From Rhodanobacteraceae bacterium (GTDB lineage Bacteria; Pseudomonadota; Gammaproteobacteria; Xanthomonadales; SZUA-5), in contig QIMA01000413.1 in NCBI GenBank assembly GCA_003233535.1, positions 1-7,050 on the forward strand: a stretch of 7,050 nucleotides of DNA. The letters are read 5' to 3'. The notes beneath the pieces are model-generated. The model was not told the origin of the DNA. It was given only the letters and a program-made list of their open reading frames with translations, and searched no databases. The position numbers were made by a program, and so were the translations under genes. Positions 4,613-7,050 of the stretch are shown piece after piece (the first letter of the stretch is position 1; each line of letters opens with the position of its first letter).

Positions 4613-6670
4613 ATGGACCTGCAAGACCCCAGTTTGTTTCTAAACCGCGAGTTGAGCCTAATCGAGTTTCACCGGCGGGTCTTGGAGCAGGCCCACGACC
4701 CCAGCATCCCGCTGCTGGAACGGGTCCGCTTTCTGTGTATCTCCTGCACCAACCTGGATGAGTTCTTTGAGGTCCGGGTCGCCACTATTCGTTATCAGAT
4801 GTCCATCCCTGGCGCGAGCCCTTGGCCCGACGGACTCAGTCCTGCCGAAGTGCTAACGCGCATCCGAGCAAGCGCCCTAGCGCTGGTCCGCGAGCAGTAT
4901 CGATGTTGGAATGAAGACTTAATTCCTGCGCTGCGGAAGGAAGGGATTCGCTTTCTTACGGGCGAAGACTGGAATGCTAAACAGCGGCGCTGGTTGACTA
5001 ACTACGTCGAAGATCAGCTATTGCCGGTGCTGAGTCCGTTGGGTTTGGACCCTGCCCATCCATTCCCGCGCATCCTCAATAAGAGCCTGAACGTGGCGGT
5101 ACGGCTGCGCGGCAAAGATGCCTTCGGACGTGAGGCCGACATTGCGCTGGTCCGAGCGCCGCGCTCCTTGCCGCGGATCATTCGGTTGCCTCCAGAGGTA
5201 GCTGGCGGGCCGAACGATTTCGTCTTCCTGTCTGCAATCCTGCAGGCCCACGTCGACATGCTTTTTCCGGGGATGCAGGTTAAGGGCGCCTATCCATTCA
5301 GAGTGACGCGCAATAGCGAGCTGCTGGTCGACGAAGAAGACGTCGAGAACTTGGCCCATGCGCTCAAGGATGAACTGCACGAGCGCGGCTTCGCCGATGC
5401 CGTACGCCTGGAAGTGTCTGCGAGTTGCCCGCGCTCGATGGTCAGGTTTTTGTCTAGCCATTTTGAGGTGGGCAATAACGAGGTCTATCGCTGCGATGGA
5501 CCGGTGAATTTGAATCGAGTCATGGCGATTTACGACATGGTCGACTGCCCTCACCTGAAGTTCGCTCCATTCACGCCACGGATACGGCCAACCGGGGTGC
5601 TCTCAGGCGGAAGTTTGTTCGAACATTTGGGGCGGCACGACGTATTGCTGCACCATCCCTTCGACAGCTTCGCAACCGTGATCGAGTTCATGCGCCAAGC
5701 GGCGACTGATCCCCAGGTGTTGGCAATTAAGCAAACGCTATATCGCACCGGCAAGCAGTCGCCACTGGTGGCTTATTTGATTGACGCAGCCCGCGCCGGC
5801 AAGGACGTGACCGTCGTTATCGAAGTTCGCGCGCGCTTCGATGAGGAAGCCAACATCGCACTCGCCAACCGTCTCCAGGAGGCTGGGGTGCAGGTCGTCT
5901 ACGGTGTTGTAGGCTACAAGACACACTCGAAGATGATGCTGGTAGTGCGGCGAGAATCGGACAAACTGCGGCGCTACGTGCATCTGTCGACGGGTAATTA
6001 TCATCAAGGTACCGCTGCGGCCTATACCGACATCGGCCTGTTGACCGCACACAAGGAAATTGGTGAAGACGTCAGCAAATTATTCCAGCAGATGAGCGGC
6101 TTGGGGCCGGTCATCAAGCTCAAGCAGTTGCTGCAATCACCTTTCACTCTGCATCGAGCGTTGCTCGATAAGATCGCCAGAGAAGCCAGTAACGCGAAGG
6201 CTGGCCGTCAGGGAAAGATCATCGCGAAGATGAATTCGCTGTCGGAACCAACGGTCATTCGAGCGCTTTATCAGGCGTCAGAAGCGGGCGTCAGTATCGA
6301 CCTGTGTGTGCGCGGTTTGTGCGCGCTCAAACCGGGCGTTAAGGGCGTTTCCGAAAACATCCATGTGCGCTCTATAGTCGGCCGGTTCCTGGAGCACAGC
6401 CGGGTTTACTACTTCCTCAATGATGGCGAGGAGGAGCTTTACTGCTCCAGCGCGGACTGGATGGAGCGCAATCTGCTGCGCAGAGTAGAAAGTTGTTTCC
6501 CCATTGTTGACAATGAACTGCGCACTCGCGTGTTCCGCGAAGAGTTAGAAATCTACTTCACTGATAACTGCCAGGCATGGGTGCTTGCGTCAGACGGCAG
6601 CTATCGGCGTCTGGACCCAGGCGAAGGCCAACGACACTCAGCGCAAGCCACGTTGCTGTCGGCAACGTAG
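4613..6670 (+). CDS. ppk1: Polyphosphate kinase 1
   Basis: Ppk1 reversibly transfers the gamma-phosphate of ATP onto inorganic polyphosphate. From ATG 4613 the protein has 685 residues (E. coli 688). The four-domain layout is complete. The N-terminal domain opens FLNRELSLIEFHRRVLEQA and includes NLDEFFEVR. The head domain follows, and then two phospholipase-D-like catalytic domains. The autophosphorylated histidine is H438 in YKTHSKMM; H457 in YVHLSTGNYHQGTA and H595 in FLEHSRVYYF are the other active-site histidines. These correspond to E. coli H435, H454 and H592 with a constant offset of three. SSADWMERN near 612-620 is the conserved C-terminal motif. GTG 4583 would add 10 residues but lies inside a perfect inverted repeat. 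Neither start has a clear Shine-Dalgarno, so the choice rests on homology length and the upstream elements. ppx follows after 8 bp, forming the usual operon. The family is certain; only the start is open. Confidence 0.96.
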   Translation: MDLQDPSLFLNRELSLIEFHRRVLEQAHDPSIPLLERVRFLCISCTNLDEFFEVRVATIRYQMSIPGASPWPDGLSPAEVLTRIRASALALVREQYRCWNEDLIPALRKEGIRFLTGEDWNAKQRRWLTNYVEDQLLPVLSPLGLDPAHPFPRILNKSLNVAVRLRGKDAFGREADIALVRAPRSLPRIIRLPPEVAGGPNDFVFLSAILQAHVDMLFPGMQVKGAYPFRVTRNSELLVDEEDVENLAHALKDELHERGFADAVRLEVSASCPRSMVRFLSSHFEVGNNEVYRCDGPVNLNRVMAIYDMVDCPHLKFAPFTPRIRPTGVLSGGSLFEHLGRHDVLLHHPFDSFATVIEFMRQAATDPQVLAIKQTLYRTGKQSPLVAYLIDAARAGKDVTVVIEVRARFDEEANIALANRLQEAGVQVVYGVVGYKTHSKMMLVVRRESDKLRRYVHLSTGNYHQGTAAAYTDIGLLTAHKEIGEDVSKLFQQMSGLGPVIKLKQLLQSPFTLHRALLDKIAREASNAKAGRQGKIIAKMNSLSEPTVIRALYQASEAGVSIDLCVRGLCALKPGVKGVSENIHVRSIVGRFLEHSRVYYFLNDGEEELYCSSADWMERNLLRRVESCFPIVDNELRTRVFREELEIYFTDNCQAWVLASDGSYRRLDPGEGQRHSAQATLLSAT

Positions 6671-6678
6671 TGGTGAAT

Positions 6679-7050
6679 ATGCCGCAACCGATACGCCCTG
6701 GGGACCTGGAAGGTCGAACGATTGCTGCGGTGGATCTGGGTTCAAACAGCTTTCACATGATCATTGCACGAGTGGACCAAGGCCAGATCTCAGTGCTGGA
6801 TCGACTCCGCGAACCGGTGCGTATGGCCGGCGGGCTGTCCACAGATGGCCTATTGGATGCCGCGGTGCGCGATCGTGCGCTAGATTGCTTGGCTCGCTTT
6901 GGACAACGATTGCGTAGCCTGGATCCGGCCTGGAAGCGTGCCGTAGCCACCAACAGCGTGCGTCAGCTGAACAATCCGCGTAGCTTTCTGATGACCGCTG
7001 CGACCGCGCTAGGCACACCCATAGAAGTCGTCGCCGGTCGCGAGGAAGCA
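6679..7050 (+). CDS. ppx: Exopolyphosphatase Ppx, N-terminal part (partial, 3' end outside the window)
   Basis: Ppx removes terminal phosphates processively from polyphosphate, reversing Ppk1. The 124 visible codons carry the actin-like ATPase phosphate-1 loop, IAAVDLGSNSFHMIIARV (residues 15-32), which is nearly identical to E. coli Ppx. Further on come VATNSVRQ, where E. coli Ppx has GTHTLRQ, and the segment LGTPIEVVAGREEA at the window edge, where E. coli has IPYPIEIISGNEEA. GppA (pppGpp phosphatase) shares the fold, but FHM after the loop and the position directly behind ppk1 favour Ppx. ATG 6679 is 8 bp after the ppk1 stop. An in-frame GTG at 6673 is only 2 bp after it and is equally possible; no strong Shine-Dalgarno distinguishes them. 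Translation is probably coupled to ppk1. The C-terminal domain is not in the window. Confidence 0.93.
   Translation, partial: MPQPIRPGDLEGRTIAAVDLGSNSFHMIIARVDQGQISVLDRLREPVRMAGGLSTDGLLDAAVRDRALDCLARFGQRLRSLDPAWKRAVATNSVRQLNNPRSFLMTAATALGTPIEVVAGREEA

Noticed and set aside
5018..5554. 178-codon open frame on the minus strand inside ppk1
   Set aside because: It is antisense to strongly conserved Ppk1 sequence, has low-complexity composition typical of shadow frames, and shows no family motif.

Overview
The window looks like ordinary core chromosome of a gammaproteobacterium. The base composition is moderately GC-rich, roughly 55-60% by eye. The proteins read as close relatives of BepA, GrxC, Ppk1 and Ppx, and the NAD-type isocitrate dehydrogenase resembles those of Xanthomonas-like lineages. 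A more exact placement is not possible from the sequence alone. No transposase, integrase, tRNA, rRNA, CRISPR array or phage gene is visible, and composition does not shift noticeably along the window.

Layout. (1) 1-760, minus strand: the N-terminal 253 codons of an NAD-type isocitrate dehydrogenase, running off the left edge. (2) 761-1108: a 348-bp divergent intergenic region with no convincing gene. (3) 1109-2209, plus strand: an unrecognised secreted protein with a signal peptide and beta-rich domains. (4) 2199-2856, minus strand: a two-gene operon of a GrxC-type glutaredoxin and a CXXC-containing carboxymuconolactone decarboxylase/AhpD-like protein. These two genes overlap by 8 bp. The second also overlaps the secreted-protein gene tail to tail by 11 bp. 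(5) 2857-2989: a 133-bp divergent control region holding three perfect inverted repeats. (6) 2990-4483, plus strand: bepA, a periplasmic M48 metalloprotease/chaperone with TPRs. (7) 4484-4612: a 129-bp gap with several small hairpins and a PHO-box-like pair of heptamers. (8) 4613-6670, plus strand: ppk1, polyphosphate kinase. (9) 6679-7050, plus strand: the start of ppx, exopolyphosphatase, running off the right edge.

How the genes work together. Ppk1 makes polyphosphate from ATP and Ppx degrades it. The two genes are almost contiguous, the classic ppk-ppx operon, and a possible PhoB site lies ahead of ppk1. BepA maintains the outer-membrane assembly machinery. The glutaredoxin and AhpD-like protein form a small thiol-redox pair read divergently from bepA. 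Isocitrate dehydrogenase belongs to the TCA cycle and has no evident link to the rest.

I found no clearly new biological system. The points most worth checking are two adjacent perfect 6-3-6 inverted repeats just upstream of bepA, the PHO-box-like site at ppk1, the coupled glutaredoxin/AhpD-like pair with its unusual CGYC active site, and the uncharacterised secreted protein. Three gene starts (grxC, bepA, ppk1) are better placed downstream of the longest open frame.
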